A DNA stretch of 64,000 nt from Sphingomonas brevis (lineage in GTDB: Bacteria > Pseudomonadota > Alphaproteobacteria > Sphingomonadales > Sphingomonadaceae): contig NZ_JAMGBB010000001.1 of the NCBI RefSeq assembly GCF_023516505.1, forward strand, positions 744,001 to 808,000, in the 5' to 3' direction. The number at the start of each line of letters is the position of its first letter. Position 1 is the first letter of the stretch. Shown in pieces: positions 25,825 to 34,788 of this stretch. The position numbers and the translations under genes are program-made. Under the pieces are notes generated by a model. The model had not been told where the DNA came from. It worked only from the letters and a program-made list of their open reading frames with translations, and ran no database searches.

Positions 25825-26290
25825 GCGGGTCGGCGATCATCGCCGTGAAGCTGGCTTCGGCGGCGAGCTTGCCGTCGACCGATGCCCGCCCGGTGAACTT
25901 GCAAACCGTCGCGCGCTTCTGGACGAACTCTACGTCGAGCCGCAGCAGGCACCCTGGTTCGACCGGATTGCGGAACTTGGCTCCTTCGATCGCCATGAAG
26001 TAGACCAGCTTGCCGCTGTCAGCGAGACCGAGGCTTTCCACCGCCAGAACTCCAGCGGCCTGGGCCAGCGCCTCGACGATAAGCACGCCGGGCATGATCG
26101 GCCTTCCCGGGAAGTGACCCTGGAAAAAGCCCTCATTCATGGTCACCGCCTTGATCGCGGTGATCGATCGGTCCGGGATAATCTGTTCGACCCGGTCGAC
26201 TAGCAGCATCGGATAGCGATGCGGCAACGCCGCCATCACCCGCCGGACATCCAGCGGCCCGATGGCGGCGTTTTCGGTGGTTTCGTTCAC
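25814..26290 (-). CDS. fabZ: 3-hydroxyacyl-ACP dehydratase FabZ
   Basis: This 158-residue hot-dog-fold dehydratase of fatty acid synthesis has the conserved N-terminal [13 protein letters not shown] and the catalytic block [18 protein letters not shown], with His in GHFPG and Glu in VEALAQAAG. It sits at the end of the bamA-skp cluster, coupled to skp by ATGA. Here skp is followed directly by fabZ with no lpxD, and nothing like lpxA follows. It converges on btuD with an 11 bp overlap. Confidence 0.96.
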   Translation of the reverse strand: MNETTENAAIGPLDVRRVMAALPHRYPMLLVDRVEQIIPDRSITAIKAVTMNEGFFQGHFPGRPIMPGVLIVEALAQAAGVLAVESLGLADSGKLVYFMAIEGAKFRNPVEPGCLLRLDVEFVQKRATVCKFTGRASVDGKLAAEASFTAMIADPPSA

Positions 26291-26874
26291 CGGCCCTGCG
26301 GGTTCTGCTGCTGGGCAGGCTGCGCCGGAGCGGTCGTCGAAACCGTCGTCAGGACCGCATTCAGTGCGGCCAAAACGTCATTGGTAACGTCGACAGTGGT
26401 TGCGAAACGCAACGCCGCTTCACTGTCGAGCAGGATGTTGGCGCCACGCTTGTCCATGGCGGGCTGAAGCAGCGGAGCAAGCTTGGCGTTGATCTGCTGG
26501 CTAATATAAGCCTGGTTGCGCTGGATCTGGTTCTGCTGGCGCTCCAGTTCCTGGGCCGCGCTTCCTTCCTTCTGCTGGAACGCCTGGATGCGCTGCGTCA
26601 GCGCCGCGTCCGGTTGCTTGCCATTCAATGCGGTGACCGCGGCCTGCAGCGAGGTGCGCTCCGGCTGAAGCTGCGTGTTAAGCTGCGTGCGGCGGCTGTT
26701 GAAGGCGGCAACCTGTGACTGCAATGCTGTCCCAGCGGTCTTGCAAGCGGTGCATTCCCGACCGACCCGCGCAAGGTCGACAACCGCGACCTGAGCTGCG
26801 GGGACGCGCTGGGCAAGCGCCGGAGTAGCGAGAGCGGAAGCCACGACGAGCGCGGCGGTAAGACGAGTAATCAT
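26287..26874 (-). CDS. skp: OmpH/Skp-family periplasmic chaperone
   Basis: This 195-residue exported protein starts with a clear signal peptide ([22 protein letters not shown]). The body is rich in Gln and Ala with long coiled-coil heptads (residues 45-125), as in Skp trimers that hold unfolded outer-membrane proteins, followed by the conserved [18 protein letters not shown]. Two cysteines (CTAC) lie near residue 41, which is not usual. The Gln/Pro-rich tail is probably disordered. It overlaps the bamA stop by one base (TAATG) and the fabZ start by four. Confidence 0.9.
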   Translation of the reverse strand: MITRLTAALVVASALATPALAQRVPAAQVAVVDLARVGRECTACKTAGTALQSQVAAFNSRRTQLNTQLQPERTSLQAAVTALNGKQPDAALTQRIQAFQQKEGSAAQELERQQNQIQRNQAYISQQINAKLAPLLQPAMDKRGANILLDSEAALRFATTVDVTNDVLAALNAVLTTVSTTAPAQPAQQQNPQGR

Positions 26875-29594
26875 TAGAATTGTGTTCCTACGTTGAATGA
26901 AAATAGTTTGGTTTCATCGCCCTTCTGCGTCAGCAGAGCTTTGGCGATGTCGATACGCAGCGGGCCGAACGGAGAAACCCAGTTTACGCCAATGCCAACC
27001 GACAAACGTGGCTTGATCGAGTCTCCGCGATACAATTCCCTGAAGCCCGATCGCGGAATGAAGTCGAATTCGGCAGCGTCCGGCCGCGGGGCTGCCGCTT
27101 CGGCGCAGGTTTGGCCAGGCAGCAGGTTGATTACGTCTTCGGACGTACCGGCGTCCGATCCGTCGGGACCCGAGCAGGCACCGGGATCGTTGAGCAGTAC
27201 CGGCTTCGTCAAGTTCCACACCGATCCGATATCTACGAAAGCCGACGGGCGAAGCCCGAGGTTTTTGAGGGCGGAGGAGTTTGGAAATTCGACTTCCACT
27301 CGACCCATGTAAAAGGCCCGGCCGCCAAGCGCGTCGGTAATGGCGTTCTTTGAATCTTCGTCATCCAGCACATCCGCGTCCACATAGGGCACACGAATGA
27401 TGCGAGGACCAATTCCGCGGATATCGAAACCACGCATTTGCGGCCCGAAGAAACGATCGGTCAGGCGGATCGGATCGCGACCGACCTCATCCTCTTTCGA
27501 GAGCGGGTGGATATAGCCGCCCTCTCCGTGGATCGAGAGGATAAAGCCGGCCGGAAGGCCGAAATATTTCGTCCCGTCGATCCTCGTCCTGATATATTTG
27601 GTGTCGCCCCCTAGCCCGGCAAAGTCCTGATTGAACACCACACGCTGTCCGCGTGTGGCATGAATGCCGTTGGTGTCGTCAAAGGCAGCCGTATAGCCGA
27701 GCACCGAACTCAGTCGAGTGCCGAGTTCCTGGCAGAGATAGCGGCTGGCCTTGCGCGGATCGCACACTGGATCAAGCGGGCCGTTGGACGAGGTTAGCGG
27801 ACCATTGCCGTCTGGATCGGCAACAAAATCCGGGTCGGTAAAGAAGATATCTTCATCGAGCGTGATCTTGTCCTGAACCAGCGAGTAGCGGGTACCGAAG
27901 CTCACATATTCCGTGACCGGGAAGCCCAAGCGGATCGAACTTCCGATCGAGCGCTGGCCATAGGTCTGGTTGCGGTTATTACCCTGGAAGTTGAAGCTGC
28001 TGTAGTCGCGATAGAATACCTCGCCGCCAAGCAGGATGCTCTTGTCGAACAAATAGGGTTCGCTGAACCCGGCCTGGATCGCCTTCGAATAGCGCGAGTA
28101 GCTAATTCCGGTCTGCAGCTGCTGGCCCTTGCCCATGAAATTGCGCTGGGCGACCGACGCCGACAGGATGAACCGTTCAAGGCTCGAATAGCCGGCGGAC
28201 AGCTGCAGTTCGCCAGTCGATTTTTCTTCCAGGTCGACATTGAGATTGACGCGGTCGCTGGAAGAACCTTGCGCCTGTTTGATCTCCAGATTTTCCTGGA
28301 AGAAACCAAGGCTCTGGATTCGATCCTGACTGCGCTTGAGCTTGAAAGCGTTGAAGGCGTCGCCCTCGTTCAAGCGAAACTCGCGCCGGATAACCTTGTC
28401 GCGGGTAACCGTGTTGCCCTGGATGTTGATTCTCTCGACATAGACGCGCGGCGTTTCTGCAACCCGGAAAGTGAGGTTCATCAAGCGCTTTTCGGCGTCA
28501 CGATCGAAATTGGGCGACACGTCGGCGAAGGCATAGCCGCGCAAGCCAGCAAGTTCATTAAGCCCGGTCGTCGCATCTTCGACCTGCTTGGCATTGAACC
28601 AGCTGCCGGGCTTAATCTGGACCGCGGCCTTGATATATTCGGCCGGGAAATCGCGAAGTTCGCTTTCGGCCTCGACCGTGCCAAATTTATATCGCGGCCC
28701 TTCCTCAATCACGTAGGTGATGATGAAGTCTTCGCGATCGGGGGTAAGTTCGGCCAGCGCCGAAACCACGCGAAAATCAGCATATCCCTGCGTCAGGTAA
28801 AAGGCTCGCAGCTTCTGCTGGTCAGCGGCCAGGCGATCCGGATCATAGCTATCGTTCGACTTCAGAATGCCGAGCAGACCGCCAGCTTCCTTGGTGAACA
28901 TCTCCTTGCGCAGACGGCCGTCGGAATATTCCTGATTACCGATGATATTGATCGCCCGGACCTTGGACTTGTCGCCTTCGCTGATCTCAAAAATGAGGTC
29001 CACGCGGTTTTGATCGAGCTGCACGATCTTGGGTTCGACGGTTGCCGCGAATCGCCCTTGCCGCCGGTAAAGCTCGATAATCCGGTCGACGTCGGCACGG
29101 ACCTTCGAACGTGTGAAGATCTGTCGCGGCGAAAGCTTGATTTCCGGGGAAATCTTGTCGTCCTTGATGCGCTTGTTGCCCTCCAGGACGATGCGGTTGA
29201 TGACCGGGTTCTCACGCACCGTAACGACCAAATTGCCGGTCTCGGCGCCAGTAATGACCACGTCCGCGAACAGTTCGGTAGCGTAAAGGTCTTTCAGCGC
29301 CTGATCGAGTGATTCAGCGCTATATTCCTGACCCGGGAACAGGTTCGAATAGCTGCGAACCGTCTCGGGTTCGAGGCGTTCCGAACCGTCCACTCGGATC
29401 GAGCGTATGGTCCCGGAGATTGCCTGCGCCGGCGCCGGTGCCGGTGCCGGCGGCGGCGTCACCGCGGCCGGCGCTGGAGCCGTTTGCGCGGGAGCATTCT
29501 GCGCCAGGAGGGGAGCGGACCAGCCGCCAAGGATGGTACCGACCAACAGGAACCCGCCGATCCGCTTGGTAAATTGAGTGGTGCTGGAACTCAC
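26874..29594 (-). CDS. bamA: BamA outer-membrane protein assembly factor
   Basis: This protein of about 906 residues is the central BAM component. A signal peptide (IGGFLLVGTILGGWSAPLLAQ) is followed by a Pro/Ala linker, five POTRA domains (first starting SGTIRSIRVDGSERLEPETVR) and a 16-strand Omp85 barrel ending FNVGTQF with a C-terminal Phe. Two predicted loops carry cysteine pairs (VCDPRKASRYLC and ACSGPDGSDAGTSEDVINL with a later Cys), an insertion not found in E. coli BamA. The start used is GTG at 29594; the frame is open further up, into the rseP intergenic region. It lies between rseP and skp. Confidence 0.95.
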   Translation of the reverse strand: MSSSTTQFTKRIGGFLLVGTILGGWSAPLLAQNAPAQTAPAPAAVTPPPAPAPAPAQAISGTIRSIRVDGSERLEPETVRSYSNLFPGQEYSAESLDQALKDLYATELFADVVITGAETGNLVVTVRENPVINRIVLEGNKRIKDDKISPEIKLSPRQIFTRSKVRADVDRIIELYRRQGRFAATVEPKIVQLDQNRVDLIFEISEGDKSKVRAINIIGNQEYSDGRLRKEMFTKEAGGLLGILKSNDSYDPDRLAADQQKLRAFYLTQGYADFRVVSALAELTPDREDFIITYVIEEGPRYKFGTVEAESELRDFPAEYIKAAVQIKPGSWFNAKQVEDATTGLNELAGLRGYAFADVSPNFDRDAEKRLMNLTFRVAETPRVYVERINIQGNTVTRDKVIRREFRLNEGDAFNAFKLKRSQDRIQSLGFFQENLEIKQAQGSSSDRVNLNVDLEEKSTGELQLSAGYSSLERFILSASVAQRNFMGKGQQLQTGISYSRYSKAIQAGFSEPYLFDKSILLGGEVFYRDYSSFNFQGNNRNQTYGQRSIGSSIRLGFPVTEYVSFGTRYSLVQDKITLDEDIFFTDPDFVADPDGNGPLTSSNGPLDPVCDPRKASRYLCQELGTRLSSVLGYTAAFDDTNGIHATRGQRVVFNQDFAGLGGDTKYIRTRIDGTKYFGLPAGFILSIHGEGGYIHPLSKEDEVGRDPIRLTDRFFGPQMRGFDIRGIGPRIIRVPYVDADVLDDEDSKNAITDALGGRAFYMGRVEVEFPNSSALKNLGLRPSAFVDIGSVWNLTKPVLLNDPGACSGPDGSDAGTSEDVINLLPGQTCAEAAAPRPDAAEFDFIPRSGFRELYRGDSIKPRLSVGIGVNWVSPFGPLRIDIAKALLTQKGDETKLFSFNVGTQF

Positions 29595-29670
29595 GCTTCC
29601 CCGCCTAATTTGCTGGGCGGCCCGCTGCCCGCGGTGCCGCAGATGATTGTCACGCCCTGCCCCAACCCTT

Positions 29671-30801
29671 CTATCCAATCAAGCGCCCAAGTCGCTCAAA
29701 CAGGCCAAAAGACGCCAAGTCGTTGACAGTTACCATGATTAGCAGGGCAAGCAGCAGCGCAAGGCCGCCTCGAAACGCCCACTCCTGAGCCCGTTCGCTG
29801 ACGGGCCGCCGCCGCACGGCTTCCGCCGCATAGAAAACAAGGTGTCCGCCATCCAGGACAGGGACTGGCAAGAGATTGATGAACCCCAGATTTATAGAGA
29901 AGAGCGCGATCAGCTGGATGAACTCAAACGGACCAAGGCTAGCTTGCTGGCCGGCGATTTGTGCCATCTTCAGCGGCCCGCCAAGGTCTTTGACCGAACG
30001 GCGGCCTGACAGGATTTGCCATATGCCATCGATCATCCATTGGGTGATTTTGAAGGTGTAGGCCGTCGCGGACGGGATCAGGTTGACGGCTGACGGCGGA
30101 ACATATTGCCGTTCGCTCCCCAATATCTCCAGGCGGCCGACCTTGAACTTCTGGCCGAAGCGGTCCTGTTCGAGTTTTACACCGATACGCACTTTTACGA
30201 GCCGCTGTTCGCCATCGCGCGAAATGACGACATCGACATTCTCATCCGGCCGAAGCGTGACGGCCTGATATACGTCCTCGAAGGATTCCGTAGCGCGGTT
30301 GGCGACCGACAGGATCCGGTCGCCCGGCTCGATGCCGGCAATATCTGCCGGACCACCCGCGATCACCGCGCTCACCATGTTCGAGGTCCGCGGCTCCCCG
30401 AATACCGCAAAAAATGCGGCGAAGATCGCGATGGCCAGAATGAAATTGGCGACCGGCCCGGCCAGCACGATCAGGAAACGATGCCACCAAGGCCTCAAGT
30501 GAAATGACTTGGCACGAATTTCCGGCGGCAGCTTGGACGTTTCGCCAGGCTGGCTTGCCGCATTCATATCGCCGACAAAGCGGACATAGCCACCCAAGGG
30601 CAGCCAGCCGATCTTCCAGCGGGTCCCACGCTTGTCGGTCCAGCCTGCCACTTCGCGTCCGAAGCCGATCGAGAATTGCTCGGCCCCAACGCCGAGCCAG
30701 CGTGCCACCCAATAATGGCCAAGCTCGTGAAACAGGACCAGCGGTCCCAGCGCACAAAGGAAGGCGATGATAATGAACCACAGTGGCGGCTGGGCAAGCA
30801 T
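29671..30801 (-). CDS. rseP: RIP metalloprotease RseP (site-2 protease)
   Basis: This 376-residue inner-membrane zinc protease has the HExxH motif FHELGHYWVARW in the first helix and the LDGGH-type motif VPVLDGGHLVFY near the C-terminus. A single PDZ domain (about 125-205, AGGPADIAGIEPGDRIL) lies between them, where E. coli RseP has two. The family cleaves anti-sigma factors and leftover signal peptides. It overlaps dxr by one base and precedes bamA. Confidence 0.95.
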   Translation of the reverse strand: MLAQPPLWFIIIAFLCALGPLVLFHELGHYWVARWLGVGAEQFSIGFGREVAGWTDKRGTRWKIGWLPLGGYVRFVGDMNAASQPGETSKLPPEIRAKSFHLRPWWHRFLIVLAGPVANFILAIAIFAAFFAVFGEPRTSNMVSAVIAGGPADIAGIEPGDRILSVANRATESFEDVYQAVTLRPDENVDVVISRDGEQRLVKVRIGVKLEQDRFGQKFKVGRLEILGSERQYVPPSAVNLIPSATAYTFKITQWMIDGIWQILSGRRSVKDLGGPLKMAQIAGQQASLGPFEFIQLIALFSINLGFINLLPVPVLDGGHLVFYAAEAVRRRPVSERAQEWAFRGGLALLLALLIMVTVNDLASFGLFERLGRLIG

Positions 30802-31964
30802 CAGGCGGCCATCTCGCGCATCAGATTGTTTGCCATTGCTCTTGCTTTCCGATCGATGTCGATGACTTCGGCGATGGATTGAGGCGCGGATACGCCAGTC
30901 CGGGCAATGGTCTCCAACACAATGCCGATAATGTCGAGGAAGCCAATCCTGCGCTGCAGGAAAGCGGAGACGGCTTCCTCGTTGGCGGCATTGAGCGCGG
31001 TCGGCGCGGACCCGCCGGCTTCAAGCGCCGAGCGTGCCGCCTGCAATGCCGGGAACCGTTCAAAATCAGGCGCTTCGAAAGTCAGCTTTGCGATCCGGGC
31101 CAGGTCGAGGCGTTGCGCCGGCGTGTCGATCCGCTCGGGCCATGCCAACGCATGCGCGATCGGAATGCGCATATCCGGGCTGCCAAGCTGGGCCAGCACC
31201 GACCCGTCGACATATTCGACCATCGAATGGATGACTGATTGCGGATGCACGAGGATTTCGATCCGCTCGCTCGGCAGGCCGAACAGGTGATGGGCCTCGA
31301 TCAGCTCGAGCCCCTTGTTCATCATCGTCGCCGAATCGACGCTGATCTTGGCGCCCATCGACCAATTGGGATGTGCCACCGCCTGCTCGGGCGTCATTGC
31401 CGCCATTTCGTCGCGGCTCTTGGTGCGGAACGGCCCTCCGCTGGCGGTAAGCACCAGCTTGGCGACGTCGCCGGGTCGATTGCCGGCCAGGCATTGGAAA
31501 ATGGCGTTGTGCTCGCTGTCGACCGGCAGGATCTCGGCGCCCGACCGGGCCGCCGCCTGGGTCATCAGCGCGCCGGCGGTAACCAGGCTTTCCTTATTGG
31601 CGAGGGCAACCGTTCGGCCAGCTTCGATCGCCGCCATGACCGGTTCAAGCCCGGCACATCCGACGATCGCCGCCATGACCCATTCGGCCTCGCCTGCCGC
31701 CGCTTCGGCCAGCGCCTCCTTGCCGGTGGCGGCGCGGCAGCCACTGCCTTGCAGCCGCTGCCGGAGCTCGGCAAGTCGGGTCTCATCATCAATGACAGCC
31801 AGCCTGGCATTCGTCCGGCGTGCGGCATCGGCGAGCGCCTCGACATTGCGGGCCGCTGTCAGCGCAACCACCTCGAACCTGTCGGGATGGCGCTCGATGA
31901 GATCGAGCGTCGAAGTCCCGACCGAGCCGGTCGCTCCGAGGATCGAGACGGTACGGCGCTTCAT
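30801..31964 (-). CDS. dxr: 1-deoxy-D-xylulose-5-phosphate reductoisomerase
   Basis: This 387-residue NADPH enzyme makes MEP from DXP, the step before IspD. The N-terminal Rossmann motif is SILGATGSVGTSTLDLI. Metal and substrate motifs are VDSEHNAIFQC, LTASGGPFR, and the MNKGLELIEAHHLFG block. It is coupled to cdsA (4-bp overlap) and rseP (1-bp overlap), the standard cdsA-dxr-rseP order. Confidence 0.96.
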   Translation of the reverse strand: MKRRTVSILGATGSVGTSTLDLIERHPDRFEVVALTAARNVEALADAARRTNARLAVIDDETRLAELRQRLQGSGCRAATGKEALAEAAAGEAEWVMAAIVGCAGLEPVMAAIEAGRTVALANKESLVTAGALMTQAAARSGAEILPVDSEHNAIFQCLAGNRPGDVAKLVLTASGGPFRTKSRDEMAAMTPEQAVAHPNWSMGAKISVDSATMMNKGLELIEAHHLFGLPSERIEILVHPQSVIHSMVEYVDGSVLAQLGSPDMRIPIAHALAWPERIDTPAQRLDLARIAKLTFEAPDFERFPALQAARSALEAGGSAPTALNAANEEAVSAFLQRRIGFLDIIGIVLETIARTGVSAPQSIAEVIDIDRKARAMANNLMREMAA

Positions 31965-32608
31965 AGCCAGCCCACCATCATCAGGCCCGCGGTCAACATT
32001 GCGACCGGCACCAGTCCGTCGAGCCTGTCGAGCAATCCGCCATGACCGGGCAGCCAGGTGCCGCTGTCCTTGACGCCGGCGCGCCGCTTCAGCCCGCTCT
32101 CAAACAGGTCGCCAAGTTGCGCCGCAACCGCAAATAGGGCGGCCAGCCACAACAGGTGCGACGGCAGGTCCATGTAGACCGCCCAGGAGCCGGCAAGGAT
32201 CGCGGCGCTGATCACGCCGCCGACCAGGCCGGCGATCGTCTTGTTTGGACTGATCGAGGGCGCCAGTTTCGGACCCCCGATGGCGCGACCGGCAAAATAG
32301 GCTCCGATGTCGGTCGACCAGACCACCAGGAACACCCAGATGAGAAGGTCCGAGCCCCTGCCGATGCCAGCATATTCCGCCTGCTCGCGAATCCAGAGCA
32401 GGGAAACGGCCGGCAAGAGGCAATAGAAAAAGCCATAGACCTTCCAGGCGGCGCCCCAGTTCGACAGCATCCGCGACCATTCGACGTACATCACCGTCGC
32501 GATCAAGGCGACCATGATGGCGAAAATCGTGCCGCCAAGAAACGCCGCGCCGAGCGCGACCGCGATCAGCAGGACGCCGACCACAGTGCGGGTAGCCAGT
32601 TCCTTCAT
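31961..32608 (-). CDS. cdsA: Phosphatidate cytidylyltransferase CdsA
   Basis: This 215-residue polytopic membrane enzyme makes CDP-diacylglycerol from phosphatidate and CTP. It has several hydrophobic helices and the C-terminal signature KRRAGVKDSGTWLPGHGGLLDRLDGLVP. At 215 residues it is shorter than the E. coli form, as is common in alphaproteobacteria. Its product feeds PssA, encoded later in this window. It overlaps uppS and dxr by four bases each. Confidence 0.94.
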   Translation of the reverse strand: MKELATRTVVGVLLIAVALGAAFLGGTIFAIMVALIATVMYVEWSRMLSNWGAAWKVYGFFYCLLPAVSLLWIREQAEYAGIGRGSDLLIWVFLVVWSTDIGAYFAGRAIGGPKLAPSISPNKTIAGLVGGVISAAILAGSWAVYMDLPSHLLWLAALFAVAAQLGDLFESGLKRRAGVKDSGTWLPGHGGLLDRLDGLVPVAMLTAGLMMVGWL

Positions 32609-33357
32609 CGGCCGCCGAACCTGCGCTGCCGCCCTGAATATTCCTCAAGAGCAGCTGCGAGCGCCGCTTCGTCAAAATCCGGCCAAAGCGTGTCAATGAA
32701 GATCAGCTCGGCATAGGCCGCCTGCCACAAGAGGAAGTTCGACAGCCGTTTCTCGCCGGAAGTGCGGATCACCAGGTCGAGCTCGGGCAGGCCAGCGGTC
32801 ATCAGTTCGGAACCGAACAGCTCCTCGTCGATCGCCGACGGGTCCAATAGGCCTGACTTCACCTTGGCGGCGAGTTTGCGGGCCGCCCCCGCAATTTCGC
32901 TCCTTGCGCCATAGCTCAGCGCGACAACCAGCGTCAGGCGATCGTTCGCCGCCGTCCGTTCCACGGCGCGCTCAAGCCGCTCGACCAGCTGCGGACCGAA
33001 AGCAGTGTGATCGCCGATCAGCAACAACCGGACACCCTGGCGATCCAATTCGTCCAGCTCGCGTTCGAGATAATATCCAAGAAGGCCCTTGAGGTCGCTC
33101 ACCTCCTCCTCGGACCGTCGCCAATTCTCGGAAGAAAAGGCATAAAGCGTAAGTACTTCTATCCCGGCTTTGGCAGCCGACTTCAACGCCGCGCGAACCG
33201 CCTCGGCGCCGGCGCGGTGGCCGGCAACGCGGGGCAAGCCTCGCTTGGCGGCCCAGCGCCCATTGCCGTCCATGATGATTGCGACATGGCGAGGCACGCC
33301 CCCGGCGCTGGTGCCGTGAACTGGTGCCCCCTCTTTCGGGGCAGCGCGGGAAGTCAC
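32605..33357 (-). CDS. uppS: Undecaprenyl diphosphate synthase
   Basis: This 250-residue cis-prenyltransferase makes the C55 lipid carrier for peptidoglycan. Motifs are [15 protein letters not shown] with the catalytic Asp, [13 protein letters not shown], and [21 protein letters not shown]. The start is GTG at 33357, overlapping the frr stop as GTGA. It has a short, possibly disordered N-terminal extension (about 20 residues) before the conserved core. Confidence 0.95.
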   Translation of the reverse strand: MTSRAAPKEGAPVHGTSAGGVPRHVAIIMDGNGRWAAKRGLPRVAGHRAGAEAVRAALKSAAKAGIEVLTLYAFSSENWRRSEEEVSDLKGLLGYYLERELDELDRQGVRLLLIGDHTAFGPQLVERLERAVERTAANDRLTLVVALSYGARSEIAGAARKLAAKVKSGLLDPSAIDEELFGSELMTAGLPELDLVIRTSGEKRLSNFLLWQAAYAELIFIDTLWPDFDEAALAAALEEYSGRQRRFGGR

Positions 33358-33911
33358 TTGCCGAGGATTTCCTGTTCCTTCGAATGAGCAGCGGCATCGA
33401 TTTCCTTGATCGTCTCGTCGGTCATCTTCTGCACTTCGGCGCCAAGCCGCTTATGCTCGTCTTCGCTGATCTCGTGCTTTTTCTCGTCGGTCTTGAGGTC
33501 ATCCATGCCGTCGCGGCGAACGTTGCGGACGGCCACCCGGGCTTTTTCGGCATATTGGCTCGCCAGCTTGGCCAGTTCCTTGCGCCGTTCCTCGGTCAGG
33601 TCGGGAATGGGCAGGCGGATCAACTGACCGTCGACGATCGGATTGATACCGATGCCGGCATTGCGGATCGCCTTTTCCACGTGGCCGATATTGGTCCGAT
33701 CCCAAACCTGGACGGTCAGCAGGCGCGGTTCGGGCACCGATACCGTCGCAACCTGGTTGATCGGCATATTGGCGCCATAGACTTCGACCTGGATCGGGTC
33801 GAGCAAGGCGGTCGATGCCCGGCCTGTCCGCAGTCCCGCCAGGTCGTGCTTCAGGACTTCCAGAGCGCCGTGCATCCGGCGGTTGATGTCATTCTTGTCG
33901 TAGGCGGGCAT
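33354..33911 (-). CDS. frr: Ribosome recycling factor
   Basis: This 185-residue protein splits post-termination ribosomes together with EF-G. It shows the family start ([26 protein letters not shown]), [19 protein letters not shown], and the C-terminal helix motif ending [13 protein letters not shown]. It follows pyrH by 3 bp and couples to uppS. Both the length and sequence are ordinary. Confidence 0.96.
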   Translation of the reverse strand: MPAYDKNDINRRMHGALEVLKHDLAGLRTGRASTALLDPIQVEVYGANMPINQVATVSVPEPRLLTVQVWDRTNIGHVEKAIRNAGIGINPIVDGQLIRLPIPDLTEERRKELAKLASQYAEKARVAVRNVRRDGMDDLKTDEKKHEISEDEHKRLGAEVQKMTDETIKEIDAAAHSKEQEILGK

Positions 33912-33914
33912 CCT

Positions 33915-34637
33915 CTACTCCTCGTTCTGAACGATCGTCGCGGTTCCTCGCCCGGCCAGGACCTCGGCGAGGTTGCCCGGCTGGCGGATGTTGAACACGA
34001 CAATCGGAATATTATTATCGCGGCACAGCGCCACTGCGCTGGCATCCATCACCTTCAAATCGTCGGCGAGCACGCGATTGAAGCTCAGCGTGTCATAGCG
34101 GCTGGCGTCCTGCACCTTCTTGGGATCTGCATTGTAGACGCCGTCGACGCTGGTGCCCTTGAACAGGGCATGACACCCCATTTCAGCCGCGCGCAGGGCA
34201 GCCGCGGTATCCGTGGTGAAATAGGGATTGCCGGTGCCGGCGGCGAAAATCACGATGCGGCCCTTCTCCATGTGGCGCATGGCGCGGCGCCTGATGTAAG
34301 GTTCGCACACGCTCGACATGGGAATGGCCGACTGGACACGGGTATCGATCCCGATTTTCTCCAGCGCGTTCTGCACGGCCAGCGCGTTCATGACCGTCGC
34401 CAGCATGCCCATATAGTCGCCGGTCGCCCGATCGAAGCCCTGCGCGGCCCCGGCAATTCCCCGGAAGATGTTGCCGCCGCCAACGACCAGGCAGAGCTCG
34501 TGCCCGGCTTCCTTGGCGGCCGCTATCTCACCGGCCATGCTGGCAACCGTTTCCGGATCGATCCCGAACTGGCCCGGCCCCATCAATGCCTCACCCGACA
34601 GCTTCAGCAGGATGCGGTGAAAGCGCGGTCGGGTCAT
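33915..34637 (-). CDS. pyrH: UMP kinase
   Basis: This 240-residue hexameric kinase phosphorylates UMP. Motifs are [33 protein letters not shown] and the ATP loop near [17 protein letters not shown]. The ATG at 34637 gives the normal N-terminus; an in-frame extension to 34718 has no homology. In most proteobacteria pyrH follows tsf directly. Here a TIR gene on the other strand separates them, and pyrH appears to have its own promoter and a leader hairpin. Confidence 0.96.
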   Translation of the reverse strand: MTRPRFHRILLKLSGEALMGPGQFGIDPETVASMAGEIAAAKEAGHELCLVVGGGNIFRGIAGAAQGFDRATGDYMGMLATVMNALAVQNALEKIGIDTRVQSAIPMSSVCEPYIRRRAMRHMEKGRIVIFAAGTGNPYFTTDTAAALRAAEMGCHALFKGTSVDGVYNADPKKVQDASRYDTLSFNRVLADDLKVMDASAVALCRDNNIPIVVFNIRQPGNLAEVLAGRGTATIVQNEE

Positions 34638-34676
34638 ATTGCGGCAGTTCCTCTTTCGTCGGGCCCAGACATGCGA

Positions 34677-34711
34677 AGGGGCGGATGCGCTCTTACGGCG
34701 CACCCGCCCCT
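34677..34711 (-). promoter_or_regulatory. pyrH leader hairpin
   Basis: AGGGGCGG (34677-34684) pairs with CCGCCCCT (34704-34711), and TGCGC (34686-34690) with GCGCA (34698-34702), around a 7-base loop. This is a 13-pair stem with one A/C mismatch. It starts within a few bases of the predicted pyrH transcript start (-35 TTGTGA 34743-34748, 17 bp, -10 TACACG 34720-34725). No T-run follows on either strand. A 5' stabilising or regulatory stem is more likely than a terminator. Confidence 0.45.
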
Positions 34712-34788
34712 CTGCCAACCGTGTAGATTCGGCCCTCCTTGCTCACAAAAGGAATTCGGACCAAAACCCTTCTCGCTGGGGGCAGCCA

